In this document: in pieces, positions 49,185 through 60,505 of the stretch
Layout of the letters: each line of letters opens with the position of its first letter
Numbering within the stretch: the stretch's first letter is position 1
Source of the DNA: Syngnathus acus
Lineage: Eukaryota; Chordata; Actinopteri; Syngnathiformes; Syngnathidae
Assembly: GCF_901709675.1 (NCBI RefSeq)
Contig: NC_051099.1
Span: 1,054,001-1,118,000, forward strand
DNA: 64,000 nucleotides
Direction of reading: 5' to 3'
The notes under the pieces: generated by a model
The model's database searches: none
What the model saw: the letters and a program-made list of their open reading frames with translations, nothing else
What the model was told of the DNA's origin: nothing
Program-made: the position numbers and the translations under genes

Positions 49185-51068
49185 TATGAAGGGACGCTTG
49201 AGAAATAGTGGCTATTAACTTAAGGACCAGCCAGCCGGTGTCGCCGTCTACTTGCTGGGAGCTCAACCCATCCATCGCTAGGGAGCAGTGTGGACCCTTC
49301 CACCATGGCTCTGCACTGTGGCCAATTAACTGATTACAGTTTAGCACTGAGTTTGATTGGAAATTAAACATTTGTTTTTTCTTTTAAAACATAATTTATT
49401 AGCTTAGCCTTAATGTTTGTATATATTTTTTAAATTAATTATACAGCAAATGCAAACATAATATAAAGTGAAATGGGAAAATGTGTTAGGGTTACGGATG
49501 TTCAAAAATGCAAAAATATTGAATCTGAGGTTTGGCAAAACAAGTGAAGGGAGAGTACCAGTTCAAACAGTGTTGTCGTGTCATTTTGAACGTAGAGCAA
49601 TGTGATATTGTCGCTCTGGGTTACAGAATCGTCTCATTTAATGGCAGACTTTGACTTTCTTAAAAACACTACTGTTTTTTTATGTTCATAACAGTAACAT
49701 TTTCATTGCCATAGTTGCTTTTTCAATTAAAAGGGGAATTAAGAGTTTAATCTTGGTCCAGCTATAAAGTATCACAAATACCTAGAGAGCTAACAAACAA
49801 GATCAACACCAAGTTCAAACTTTTTGAAAAGACCAATAGAATATAAATGGAACATTCATTGCACCATGAAAAGAGGCCTTATTAGTTTTACCCAAACGTT
49901 TCAGTTTTGACTGTGAAAGTGACCATGGAAAGAAAATTGCAACCCGGGCTTTGAAGTCAATTTGGTATGACTCCATTGCTCAACATCCTTTTAAGGCTAT
50001 TTTATGTTTTTAGACGTGACATTACTGTTGCACAGGGAGCCGCTGACTCGTATGAACACACTTGCAAACATGAGCACAATGGAAGACAAATATTCAGTTT
50101 GTGCCTATAATCTTGACTGGAATGATAGCAAGTTGGATACGGTTAGAAAATTGGGTGCCTTATTACGTGGGTGTGCAGGTTAACCCACACTGCCTTGTTT
50201 GTGCGTATCAAAATAATTCCTCGGTCATCTGTACCTCGCTTTGTGTGGTGTGTTCTACTACTGATCATGTAATGCTGATGTTGACCAGAAAAACAAATTC
50301 TGCTTCCTCACTTTTTGTGCCAGTATTCAATGTTGTCCGCTCTTTGTTGGTAAATAAAAGAGAAAATATCTCACCGATTATTGTCTGGTCTTAAGAAACG
50401 TGAACAAAAAAAGAAAAGAAAAAAAATCAGTTCTCTCTCTGGAACAGCCTGACGTTTTATACCTACACATCCTTAGTTTTGAGCCATGAACATAATCCTT
50501 GATAATGTCCCAAATTTATTTTTTAAAATGTATTCGTTTGTTTGTTTATTGATTGAGATACTGCATGCATTTGTATTTTAGGCTATTCGCTATCATTTTA
50601 ATCTTGTTATATTATTGTATTGTAATTGTTCCTGCACCTTATTTAAAATTCCTTTGTTTCCTAAATCCAAATTTTACCCCCAAAGTACTACTTATCAGTG
50701 TTGTATTTTTATTTAATTTTTTTTTGAAATCTCTGTATAATTCTGATGAATTCATGAATGCATTTTCCAATGGCACTGCGAAATTCAGCGAGGCCCTCCG
50801 CGCATCGCAAATCCTGACGCTTGACACGTGGGACGTCATAATTGCATGACGTGATGTTGTAGCGTTTAAACGTGTGTGTAGTAAGACGTGTCACGGAAGA
50901 CGTTTTATTTATGTGAAAGTTGATGTTATCGCTTACAAAACTGTGTGAAATCCGTCATCCCATCTGTGCGTGTTCCTCACGCGTCACTCAAGTCACCTGA
51001 GTTTGAGATGTGCAATCTTGCCATTTTGGTGCTGCTCCCGCATTGCTCGCTGCAAACTATGTGACAAA
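49185..51068. other. acer3 3' region and upstream region of the TCF-like gene
   Basis: The left part is AT-rich and probably acer3 3' UTR up to an AATAAA at 50353-50358. The right part (about 50770-51068) holds CpGs, an E-box CACGTG at 50825-50830 and an inverted repeat of ACGTCAT at 50833-50852, a likely promoter of the next gene. No additional coding exon was recognised. Confidence 0.5.
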
Positions 51069-52977
51069 ATGGATCAAATGTGGCCAAGTTGTGATCCGAG
51101 AGACGTGCGGTTCAATTACCAGGCCTTACCTCGCTTCGCGGAGCAAGGTCCCACCCTCGCTGCTCCGGACATGTTCAACGGACCTCAGCCAGTCATGTAC
51201 ATGAACAGTGCTGCAGGATATTACAGTCATGGCCAGGTAAGCATGCAAACCGTTTATGAGATGCTGTTTGAGGAGGCTCTTCCACGTTTGTTGACATGCT
51301 TACATGGTGATGCAATTTGCATGTGATATCGCTTACTTCCAACAGAGCTCAAATGGAATGATATCCAAGAGTTCACAATGAAATATTAGGTCACCATCTT
51401 GGATCATGCATCACATTTAGTTCTTGGAGTGTTACCCAAAGAAGACCTTACAGCAAATTTGCATAAAAATGTTGAATATAATTTCCCTTTCTCCCTATTG
51501 TGAACTTTTCACATTTTTGATGTGCCTTCTCACAATTTAGTTGAAATCTTACTTATGTCACTTTTTACAAGTCTATAGATGAGTTTTCAAGTCTTGGCTG
51601 CAGGTTTTGTTGCAGAAAAAAAAGTCCATTTGCTCTCTAGGCATTTTAGGCATAGTGCAATCCAATTTGTGGCCAAACAACTCAAATGCATCTTTTCATG
51701 TATTTTTATGGGCGGATAGAAAATGAGCTAGATCATGAAATACTAAATGTGCTCACTGCTGGTATATGTGATGTGTTTTGGCAATGCCGTAATATGGCCT
51801 GTATGCCTTTTCCACAGCAGGTGCCATATTGGTGGCCCGTGCAAAACTTTGTTCCACCGACATCAGTTAGTTTTGCTGCCGCTCCTCCACAAATGGTAAA
51901 ACCTGACTTGGCCACCGGACATTTTTTTTTTTTTTTTTTTTTTACTGCGACAGTTTTTTATTGCTCCTTTTTTGCTTTGTTTTCTTTTTCAGATGGGAGG
52001 CACAACAATGATGATGCCAGGGAACCCCAATCTCACTCCAGGTGTCTTTATGTAAGTGTCAAACACTCCTGTTCAGATTTGAACCTGCAACAATGTTCCC
52101 CTTGCAATCCAAATGGAATGTTTCATTCGTGCCATAGTTCAAATCATCAAACTTGGATGAAAGCACTGCAGCTCTTGTTTTTGTCTGGTGATGTCAAATG
52201 TCTCTATTTTTATTTGGGATCAAAACGAACCGTCTCGCTTGGTTAATAGGAGAGATGCCGACGATGAGGTGGAGCACCACCAGTACATAAAGAAACCACC
52301 AAATGCCTTCATGGTGTTTGCAAGGAAGCATCGCAAAGCTCTCATGGGAAAACTGGATAAGAAAGACAGCGCGTCAGTAAATGTCATCCTGGGAGAAATG
52401 GTGAGTGTGCTCCGGAGACCCCAAATATAAAGATTCAATTCACCAAAATGCATCAAATCAGATCATCAAATAGCCACATTTCCAAGTTGTTGCTATGTGT
52501 GCACAGTGGAATTCACTACCGCAGCAAGACCAGGCCAAATACTACGAAGAAGCAGATGTTGAGAGGAGACGTCACGCCCAGTTGTATCCCAACTGGTCCA
52601 TGTGTGACAACTATGTGTGTGTCCAATATTTTGTTCATTGATTGGGATATATTGTTCATATTTGCTGATTTATGATTTTTTTTTTTTATCCTGTAGGGCA
52701 AAAAGAGGAAGAGGATGAGGGGCAATGGTACCGGTACAGGTAGTTTTTTTCTTTGCATGACACAAATTGATAGTCAAGATAGTTTTGAAATTCAAGCAGA
52801 TCACACAACTTGTTGTGGACTGATATTAATCCGAATGTTTTTTTTTTTTCCCATCAAGATCCAGAAGCTCCGCAGCCCACCAGGATGTGCGTGGCTCCGG
52901 TCCAGACGGGCATGATGGGGCCTGAACGATACCCTACACTGGCAGAATCCCAGTCTGTGAGCAACCTTGCATGTTTG

Positions 52978-53018
<41 letters not shown>

Positions 53019-53409
53019 GCAGGCTAAAGCCAGCCTTCCTACTTTTGTGCATAACTTCATGCCTCCAGCCGCTCCAACTTCATCCGGGATGGAATTCTCA
53101 CAGCTTCTGAGCGGCGTCAATTACATGCCCCTACCCCATGACAAACAGGGCAGATCATTAACTGTGAATTCGTCGGAGCCTCAGAGCTTAGAGGAAGAGC
53201 TCCACGTTATACTGGAGCGATTTGAAGAAGAATCGTCCACCACACAGACTGAGCAGTCTGCCGCCGCACTGAATCTAGAGGAAGAGCTCCAAAGCTTACT
53301 CGAGCGTTTTCAGAATAAGCCCTCCACCACCGCGCAGTTAGGCACAGACAGGCTTCATTGCGTCTTTGAGGGTTTAGGAATCACTGCTGCTGATACCGGA
53401 GGCTGTTGA
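51069..53409 (+). CDS. Divergent TCF/LEF-like HMG-box protein
   Basis: Predicted sequence-specific DNA-binding protein. Seven exons in phase: 51069-51236, 51818-51895, 51993-52051, 52250-52400, 52507-52614, 52697-52739, 52859-53409, giving 385 aa. The HMG box (about residues 112-180) begins [12 protein letters not shown] and ends [20 protein letters not shown]. That last segment, an HMG helix 3 followed directly by a basic tail, is the signature of TCF/LEF rather than SOX. Helix 1/2 is strongly diverged, e.g. LGEMW where TCF has LGRRW. The acidic beta-catenin-binding N-terminus of TCF/LEF is not seen; the first 100 residues are instead rich in Pro, Met, Tyr and Trp. After the box come a 15-Gln tract and two copies of an LEEEL..LERF motif. 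Exon 2 has tandem CAG acceptors (one optional Gln). An upstream in-frame ATG at 50970 exists. AATAAA at 53991-53996. I do not recognise a named orthologue. Confidence 0.85.
52978..53022 (+). repeat. CAG/CAA tract encoding 15 glutamines
   Basis: Fifteen codons, all CAG except one CAA, in the last exon of the TCF-like gene. Such tracts are length-variable and can support transcriptional activation. Confidence 0.95.
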
Positions 53410-54329
53410 GGCTCAGGCGGGACGGACGGACGGACGGACGGAGGATGGAGCCAAGACAAAAAGAGAATCTAGAAACTGCACAACAGACTTACTGCGTGTG
53501 CGTCGTAATCACCATTTTTAATGAATCCTCAGTTGACTGGGTTTTTTTTTGTTGTTTTTAATTATGGACATGCCACAGCACTTTATTTTCTTCTAAGATG
53601 CCATTAAGTTCCACATGGAAATGCACACAAAGCAAACTGAAAGACTCTTGAGAGATGAGGTCCAGCTTCAACTTTTAAGCTCAGGAAGAACATCCATGCT
53701 GGAATCTTGTTCAACTTCCCAACATGGCACTCACTTTTATCCACGTGGTATTTGCGCTATTTATATATGTTGCACAGATTTAACCTCTTCAACTAATTGA
53801 CACTGTAAATATGTTTACATACTAAATAATATATGACTTGTATATTGTAACTTGGTTGTTTCATTGTACATAACATCATTGTACATAACATGATGCATCA
53901 CTTATGTTGCAGTCTAAAATTTATTTTTACACTTCTGATTAGGTGCTAGCTGCATTTCATTGGCTATGTACCTCTACTCTGCACAATGACAATAAAACAA
54001 TATATCGGTCTACCTGATTCCACACTCGGGCATTATTTAAAAAGCGTCGTTCAGGACTGAGAAAATGGAATCGTCTCTATTGCTGTACGTACGTTTTTCA
54101 CGTGCACCACCACACAAATAATGAAATCAATGCTCAAAGTCATTCCCGGAATTAAAAGGATGACCTCAGCTACTCTTCCTGAAAGATGGAATGCTTGACA
54201 GAGGGGAAGAAAAACCTTTGGCAATGTTTTTCCTCTAATGCGGACCATGCAGAACCAACCCAACCCATCTTGAACTCAATTCCGACTGCAGAACACAGAG
54301 TCCGGAGACAACAAAAGGAACGCTGCAAA
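53410..54329. other. 3' UTR of the TCF-like gene and short spacer
   Basis: A GGAC tetranucleotide repeat lies right after the stop (about 53420-53443). The 3' UTR probably runs to the AATAAA at 53991-53996. The remaining 330 bp up to the FGL1-like start codon shows no coding exon. Confidence 0.55.
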
Positions 54330-55847
54330 ATGAAGGTCGGTAGATACTGCGTACGTCGAGCCGTTAAATATATCTTTCATTGAAGTGAAATGTTTGCTAT
54401 CATTTTAGACATCCTTCCCAATGTTGATGTTTTTCCTGGTTTTCCCAACCAAGACTTCATCATCGGTGAGTCATCTACGTGGTCCTACTTGTGGCTCGAT
54501 GGATTTTGAATCCGTTTTTCTTTCAAAGGGATGCAGTCCAGATGTAGCAGCTCTCAAGCGAAGCATAAAGAGACTGGAAAACAAACTTGTCATCAGAACT
54601 TGGCAGGTGGAAAACTTGCAGCGGCACCAATTCTTCCGGCAGATTTCACCTGCTCCGACTCCTCCGTCGGACTCAAACACGACCCTGACGACGCCTCTTC
54701 CGCCAGCTGGAAGCCTGATGGTCCACGACCGAGGTACAACCAGTCCGATATGTCATCGGATATTTGTAATCATTCTCTTTTGTTATGCTTTTAGATTGCT
54801 CTGAGCTGTTTGACAGAATAAGACCAAGCAGTGGGTTTTACCGCATCAGACCTAAAATTGACCAAGAGCCAGTTTTGGTCTATTGCGACATGGACGACGG
54901 AGGAGGATGGACAGTGTTCCAGAGAAGGCGGAATGGAAAAGTGGACTTTGACAGGTGTTCTATTGATGATTGATGATTTGATAGCATCATCTTGTTCATA
55001 TATGTGTGTCTCTTCAAAGAGACTGGGTGGATTACAGAGATGGCTTTGGCGACTTCAAGCTGTGGAATGACGAGTTCTGGTTAGGAAATGAGCACATCTA
55101 TTCCCTGCTGTCGGACGGTAAGCAAGAATTTGACAATTACATTCTGTCGATTTATTTACACTGACTACGTATTTGTGTCCCAAGGTCGGAATCTGGTGAA
55201 GATAGACTTAATGGACTGGGCGGGACAGCGAAGTCATGCGTATTATGAGAACTTCCGCATCAGCAATGAAGCTGTTGGTATCGCGATTCTCCTCTTTCAT
55301 GATTGCATCTTTTCGAGTCATATAGATGATTTTCCAATAGGATCGCTACCGGCTACGGTACAAGACGTACAGCGGAAAAGCTGGAGATGCTCTAGCAGGC
55401 GGTGGGGGGATGGTGGAGCGCTGGTCCGCGGGTCTCAGCAGCATGCAGTTCAGCACTAGGGATCAGGTTAGTAGTTGACTGCTCACACTTGTGTGAAATA
55501 TCCTTTTTAAAGATGATGTCATGGACAGGACAATGACCGTTACACTCAAGGCAGTTGTGCTCAGGAGAACAACGCAGGTTGGTGGTACAACAGGTGAGAC
55601 TTCGAGAACACTACGTCGTATCTGGAGATAATATGCTGATGCTTTATTTCTCCTTTCTGCCAACAGATGCCATTTTGCCAACTTGAATGGAAAATTCTAC
55701 CGCAAAGGGGAGTACAAGGGCCAGTTTGATAACGGCATCGTGTGGGGCACGTGGAGGGGCCTTTGGTACTCCCTTCGACACACCGCCATGAAGGTTCGTC
55801 CTCTGCTTTTCTTGGACGCCATGGGCAGCGGTGGCGGGGAAGGTTAA
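54330..55847 (+). CDS. Secreted fibrinogen-like protein, FGL1 type
   Basis: Secreted protein with a C-terminal fibrinogen domain; mammalian FGL1 is a liver-derived factor and a LAG3 ligand. Nine exons: 54330-54335, 54409-54465, 54529-54733, 54795-54954, 55020-55117, 55185-55273, 55341-55466, 55529-55593, 55667-55847, giving 328 aa (human FGL1 312). The start at 54330 yields the signal peptide [20 protein letters not shown], better than the internal Met at 54421. A Cys and a short coiled coil ([15 protein letters not shown]) precede the domain DCSELFDR...[10 protein letters not shown]...NEHIYSLL...[14 protein letters not shown]...[14 protein letters not shown]...MKVRP, all conserved fibrinogen-fold landmarks. 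The DNGIVW and WYSL wording favours FGL1 over ficolins and angiopoietin-like proteins. Two donors are poor (GTCGGT after exon 1, GTTGGT after exon 6), so those boundaries need transcript support. AATAAA at 55953-55958. Confidence 0.8.
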
Positions 55848-56192
55848 ATCTGCCGCCCACATCATATATGTCATTACTCTTTGACAGTAACGTATCAACA
55901 TTACAAATAGGCAAGCGATACCAGCAATGTAAGCGATATAACCCATGATAAAAATAAATGGCCTCAATTTATTGCAGGTTTTGTGTGGAAAAACGGTTTC
56001 ATCTGATATAAAGCAGTGGCAAAACGTTTTATTTAAACCTTTGTTGGAAACACATCAAAAATATGCCCATTCACTGAAAACAAAAATGATGTTATTTGGC
56101 ACAATCGGAATGATTAACTATTACAAAACAATCTGGACGACTTGAATCTTGTTCAATTCTCCTGAGAAAAGTTCATCACATTTCTTGGTGAT
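55848..56192. other. Convergent 3' ends of fgl1-like and thsd1
   Basis: Plus-strand AATAAA at 55953-55958 and minus-strand AATAAA at 56028-56033 lie only 70 bp apart, so the two 3' UTRs nearly meet or overlap. A second minus-strand AATAAA at 55968-55973 would make them overlap. Confidence 0.55.
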
Positions 56193-59100
56193 CTAATTCT
56201 CGTCTGGTGAAAAACGCAGCACCCGTTGCTCCGCCTCACTCAGGGGGTAAGCGGAGCTTTCAGTGCCGACGTAGTATCCCGAACCGGGACGCGGGCGGCC
56301 GTGTTCTTCCCTCTTTTCGGATGACGACACGCTGAAGGTGGAGCTACGCTGACGCCCTCTGACGCTGGAGCAGGACTGAGCCTCCTTTAATTTCCGTGCC
56401 AGCATGTTCCTCTGGACCGGCGACGGACCGCGGCGATTCCAGTTCTGCTCGGCCCGTTCCACACTCAGGGTTGCTCCGTACTGACAGTCAGGATTTGTGA
56501 GTGGGCCGCCGATCCCTGAAATTCCCTCGTGAGGAGCTCCGCTTCCCGCTCTGCCCTTCGGCTGTTTCTCCTCAGCGCCACAGTGGTCCACGTGTTTCGT
56601 CGAGGTACTGGTTCCCGTGTGTTTCACTTGATAAGGAGTGGAAGTCTGTGTTGAGGGATCCCTCTGGGGTCTAGAATGGGCCCACTTTGGGGTATCATGC
56701 TCTGGAATGGGGTAGGCGCTAAATGGAGACCTCTCTCTTCTCTCTTTGGACCATGAGTTTCCTTCAGGAAGGGTGCGACATCCCACCTGAACAGTCATTT
56801 ATAGTAATTAAACAATTGTTGATCATCTAAAATAGAACGGAAATGACAAATTTGTGACGTTCACCTGAGTCATGCTTCTGTCTCGGTAGTGTCCTGCGCA
56901 TGAAGGCTGAGGTTTTGTCTCCGTAAAACTGGAGGTCCTTCGGAAATTTGGATTCTTGTGATACGTGTTTGTCACGGGTCTGTCGGCGACACCTGCTACG
57001 CTGCTCCTCTCCACCATCTCCACCCAATCGGCAGTGCGGTCTCGCCACTTGGATACTTGAGGACCCAAGATGAGATCCACTCTGGGACCCGCTCGGTCCG
57101 GCGTGATCCGAGAAGTTTGCGACGGTGGCTCAGAAAAGGGGGATGCGATGGGTGATGGAATGTGGGAATTGGTCGGTGACGTCGGCTTCTCTAGCGAAGT
57201 ATCGTGAACCGGGCTTGAAGACACGTGGTAGAGTTGTGTGGCCTCCTTTAAGCCCTTCTTCTTCATTTCTTTTAACTGCTGCTGAGCTAAGCGGTACCTA
57301 GGAGGAGACGGAACACATTTTACACTGCAACCTGACTGCTTTTTAAAGCTGATTCAATTCCGTACCCAAAAATGGGAGGCAGGACCTTCTGACCAGTGGG
57401 TGACAGCCTCTCTGGATCCTGTGAGAGAGGCATCACCGCTGTCTGAGGAAGAGGAGGACCGCCCAGGGAAGGCCTGTGGATCTGGGTCGAACCGACCCCG
57501 ACCGAGCTCGGTCTCTGGAGGCCGGCGCCGCAAACGGAGGCCTCGTCGGAGAGTTTGCGCCCGCCCGAGGAATGCGCGGAGCCTCTACGGACGGAGCTGC
57601 ACTGAGGGGTACGGCAGAGCTTCCTCCACAGGGTAATCACCACGGTGGCCAGAATGACGGCCAGGCAGAGGGAGATGCCAACGATGGCCACCACGTTGCC
57701 ACCGAAGGGACCGACTCCAGCCGGCACGGGAGGAAGAGATGGAGCTGCAAATGCTGGAGGGTGAGAAATATCATTCGTACAGACAGCGTTGCATGTTTGG
57801 CAATATTCTGATTTGATGGCATTAGCATAAGTACCTGCACAGTCTTCCAGGGAGCAGAGGGACTGTTCCTTCACCATTCCAGTGCACTGCTTCCCTTCCA
57901 CGCCAGAGGGCAACAAACACTCCCGCACACGTTCCCTGACACCCTCTCCACAGCTCACACTGCACACACTCCACTGTTTCCAGGGTCCCCATGATTCTTG
58001 ACACACACACACACAAAAAGAACATTTTAATCTTAAACAGTACACTTGAATGATAATACACGTTGAGGTCATCATGCCTAAGAGACATTTTACAATAGAG
58101 GAACACCAAACTGCTCACCTTCGCTCCTGTGCACCACCAGGCAGGTCTGAGCCGGACTAGGCGAGCGGCTGTAGTTAAACACAAATCGGAAGCAGTACTT
58201 ACTCCTTCCCGGGTAAAAAACAGAGCAGTTGAATTCCGTCTCGTTCTCTCCTTGAGTGAGCCAGTTAAAAGCCAACGGAGGAGAAGACGGCTCCTCTTGC
58301 CCGAAGCCCATCGCTGTTGTTCCTCCTGCTCCCGCCGTCCCAGAGGGGACGGCGACCCCTCTTCCAACAACTCCGTCCTTATACAACAGTACTTTGCCGT
58401 CAATGTGCGCACAAGGTGGAGTTACGAGCTTCACGGTCACAGTCCCTTCACACCTACTCTTATAGGTATTGGCGTTTTCCACCAGCAGTTTATAGAAGAA
58501 GATATGGGACAGGTAGAGAGGACCGGAGCTTTTCACTTCCTGCGTTGAATGGGGGGAGCGCAGGGATACTTGTATGAAGTCTTTCTCCGTGAATGGAAAA
58601 GCACAGGGAAGCTTGATCATCTGGGAACGGAGAGGTTGGATGGGATGGAGCGTGCGGGCTTGCACCTTATTGATGCCCTTTCGGCCAATCTGGTTGTATT
58701 CCATATAGCTGACTTCTAGCAGCAGAGCAGGTTGGACGATGCTGGAGCAAGGCTGGAAGTGTTCATTGGTTGATAAGCCGATCTGGAGAGAGGAAAAGCA
58801 AAGTCAACAAAATATGAAAACATCAATCCTCATGATGGATTTAGCATCTTCAGAATTCCGGCCCACATTTGCTACAATAAAAAAAAAGACTCGATTTTTA
58901 GTTGGTACTTGCCTGAAAAGCTCCCGAGTGGTTCCCGACCCTCTCGACCGCAATGTGAAAGGTGGGCCACTGCACCTGCAGTTCTGAACTCCACCACCAC
59001 GTGGTACTCTCCGAACGCTCCGTCCCATTTGCGTGGGACTCCTCCGCCGTGCTGATCTGCTTCAGCAGGAAGCGGAAAGTTCCAGCATACAGGAAACAGG

Positions 59101-59642
59101 AGCAGCTGAACTCCACCCTACCAGCAGACTGGTTGTTAGGCAGAGTCCGGGTCAGAAGGGTGGTGTTGGTGTTCATGTCAACCAGAGATACACTCAGATG
59201 GCCGATGAGGCTGCTGTTGGTTTTTGTGCTGTAGTCCACAAATACACTGGCGTTGCTAAGGGCAACGTGGAAGGAGGGCCAGATGTTGAGCCCTGCCAAA
59301 GCTTGACCAGAGAGCACAGAAAAGACCATGAGAGGTGTTAGTCATAGTTTAAGGAACAAAATAATCAGAAAATAGAACTGTGAATGCAAGTGTTGTATTT
59401 TATTTGATGATATCCACAGTAGGCATCGCACTCATCAAACTACCATGCAGTATTATAAGTAGCCCTCGCCGCTGTAATGTTTTGCACAGTTGGAACATTT
59501 CGTGCAGTGTTCACGAACCAATAGAGGAAGTACGCATACCCGTAAACACATTTTGACAATCACTGATGGAGTCCATTTGGTCACACATACCATATCCCAT
59601 GAGGCCAAGCAACAGAGAAAGAAAGGAGACAGCTCGTGGCAT
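56193..59642 (-). CDS. thsd1: Thrombospondin type-1 domain-containing protein 1
   Basis: Single-pass endothelial membrane protein that promotes focal adhesion assembly; human mutations are linked to intracranial aneurysm. Seven coding exons: 59591-59642, 58913-59301, 58119-58782, 57835-57996, 57366-57753, 56865-57297, 56193-56786, giving 893 aa (human 852). Signal peptide MPRAVSFLSLLLGLMG; ectodomain with LNIWPSFHVALSNASVFVDY and several N-glycosylation sites; one thrombospondin type-1 repeat at about 369-421 (WGPWKQWSVCSVSCGEGVRE...CSLEDC); transmembrane helix near 442-464 (VVAIVGISLCLAVILATVV); then a long cytoplasmic tail with the THSD1 signature YRLAQQQLKEMKKKGLKEAT and the late LSEAEQRVLRF. 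The intron at 58783-58912 appears to start with GC (CAG then GCAAGT), a known minor donor class. Neighbour of vps36, as in human 13q14. Confidence 0.95.
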
Positions 59643-60252
59643 TCCGATGTCTCGTTCTTCACCTTACACCTCATTGCCGCCTTCTTCTACCATTGCTTGG
59701 TTCTAAAATCGCAAAAATGCAGTACAAAATTGCTCGTCAATGTCACACATACTGTAAATATATGTAGCCTATAAAGGTCCACATATTCATTTCAATAATA
59801 TTAGGATTCAACACGACAAAAAGTGGGAAATTGAAAGCAAATGCTTTTTGGAATTGTCAACTGTCCCAATACTTTTGTTCACATTTCTTTTGCGGTTCCC
59901 TATTGTCTTTTGTGATTTGTTTTTAAATACAACCATATGCAATTCGCTTCATAAACACCAATTACAAAAAAAAGTTTGCAAACGTGGCATTTCAGAAAAT
60001 GTACATTAGGTTTAGACTATATGAGTGAATCTGAATCAAATTGACATCAACAGCGCAACTTTGTGAACAGTAAAATTGGTCGCAATGCGCATTCTCAATC
60101 AATCTTAATCCAGGCCAAAAATGATCTTTTTCTTTTTAACACTGTGCACAAGTCAGTAAATCATAAAAAAAAAAATCAACCTTGCTTGACAAAGAAAAAG
60201 ACGCCTTAAACATGAGAAAATGTCTGATAAAAATGTGTACTCACGCGTCCGG

Positions 60253-60375
60253 ACTCATTTGAGCAGCAGCATCAGTGTGTTTGTCTCCGCGGTTTCGCTC
60301 AGAACGATGACAACACTGCGGATTGATTCCAATGTCTGGAGAAGTCCACAGTTGTCGTGTGCTGCTCAAATGAGT
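60253..60375. repeat. Exact 16-bp inverted repeat in the thsd1 upstream region
   Basis: ACTCATTTGAGCAGCA at 60253-60268 has its exact reverse complement at 60360-60375, 91 bp apart, in a CpG-containing stretch 0.6 kb upstream of the thsd1 start codon. Outer flanks are only weakly alike, so the match is essentially the 16-bp arms. Confidence 0.8.
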
Positions 60376-60436
60376 GGGAGACACACCTCGCGTGCTCACC
60401 ATTGTTTTACGGTCTTATTTTTTTCCCTCTGCTTTT

Positions 60437-60505
60437 CAAAATCAGAATCAGCTTTATTGACCAAGTTTGTGCATGCCAAACAGGGAATCTCAGCCTCTGT
60501 CCAAC
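60437..60505. repeat. Probable fish retroposon fragment
   Basis: AATCAGAATCAGCTTTATTG followed by ACCAAGTTTGTGCATGCCAAACAGGGAATCT-like text. I remember this phrase (CAGAATCAGCTTTATTGGCCAAGT and so on, then a GGAATTT word) as a very common dispersed repeat in teleost genomes. The exact family is not assigned. Confidence 0.5.

Noticed and set aside
50970-51068. Upstream in-frame start for the TCF-like protein (MFLTRHSS...)
   Set aside because: The 33 extra residues are Cys/Arg-rich and look like translated 5' UTR; the MDQMWPS start is kept, but this is not certain.
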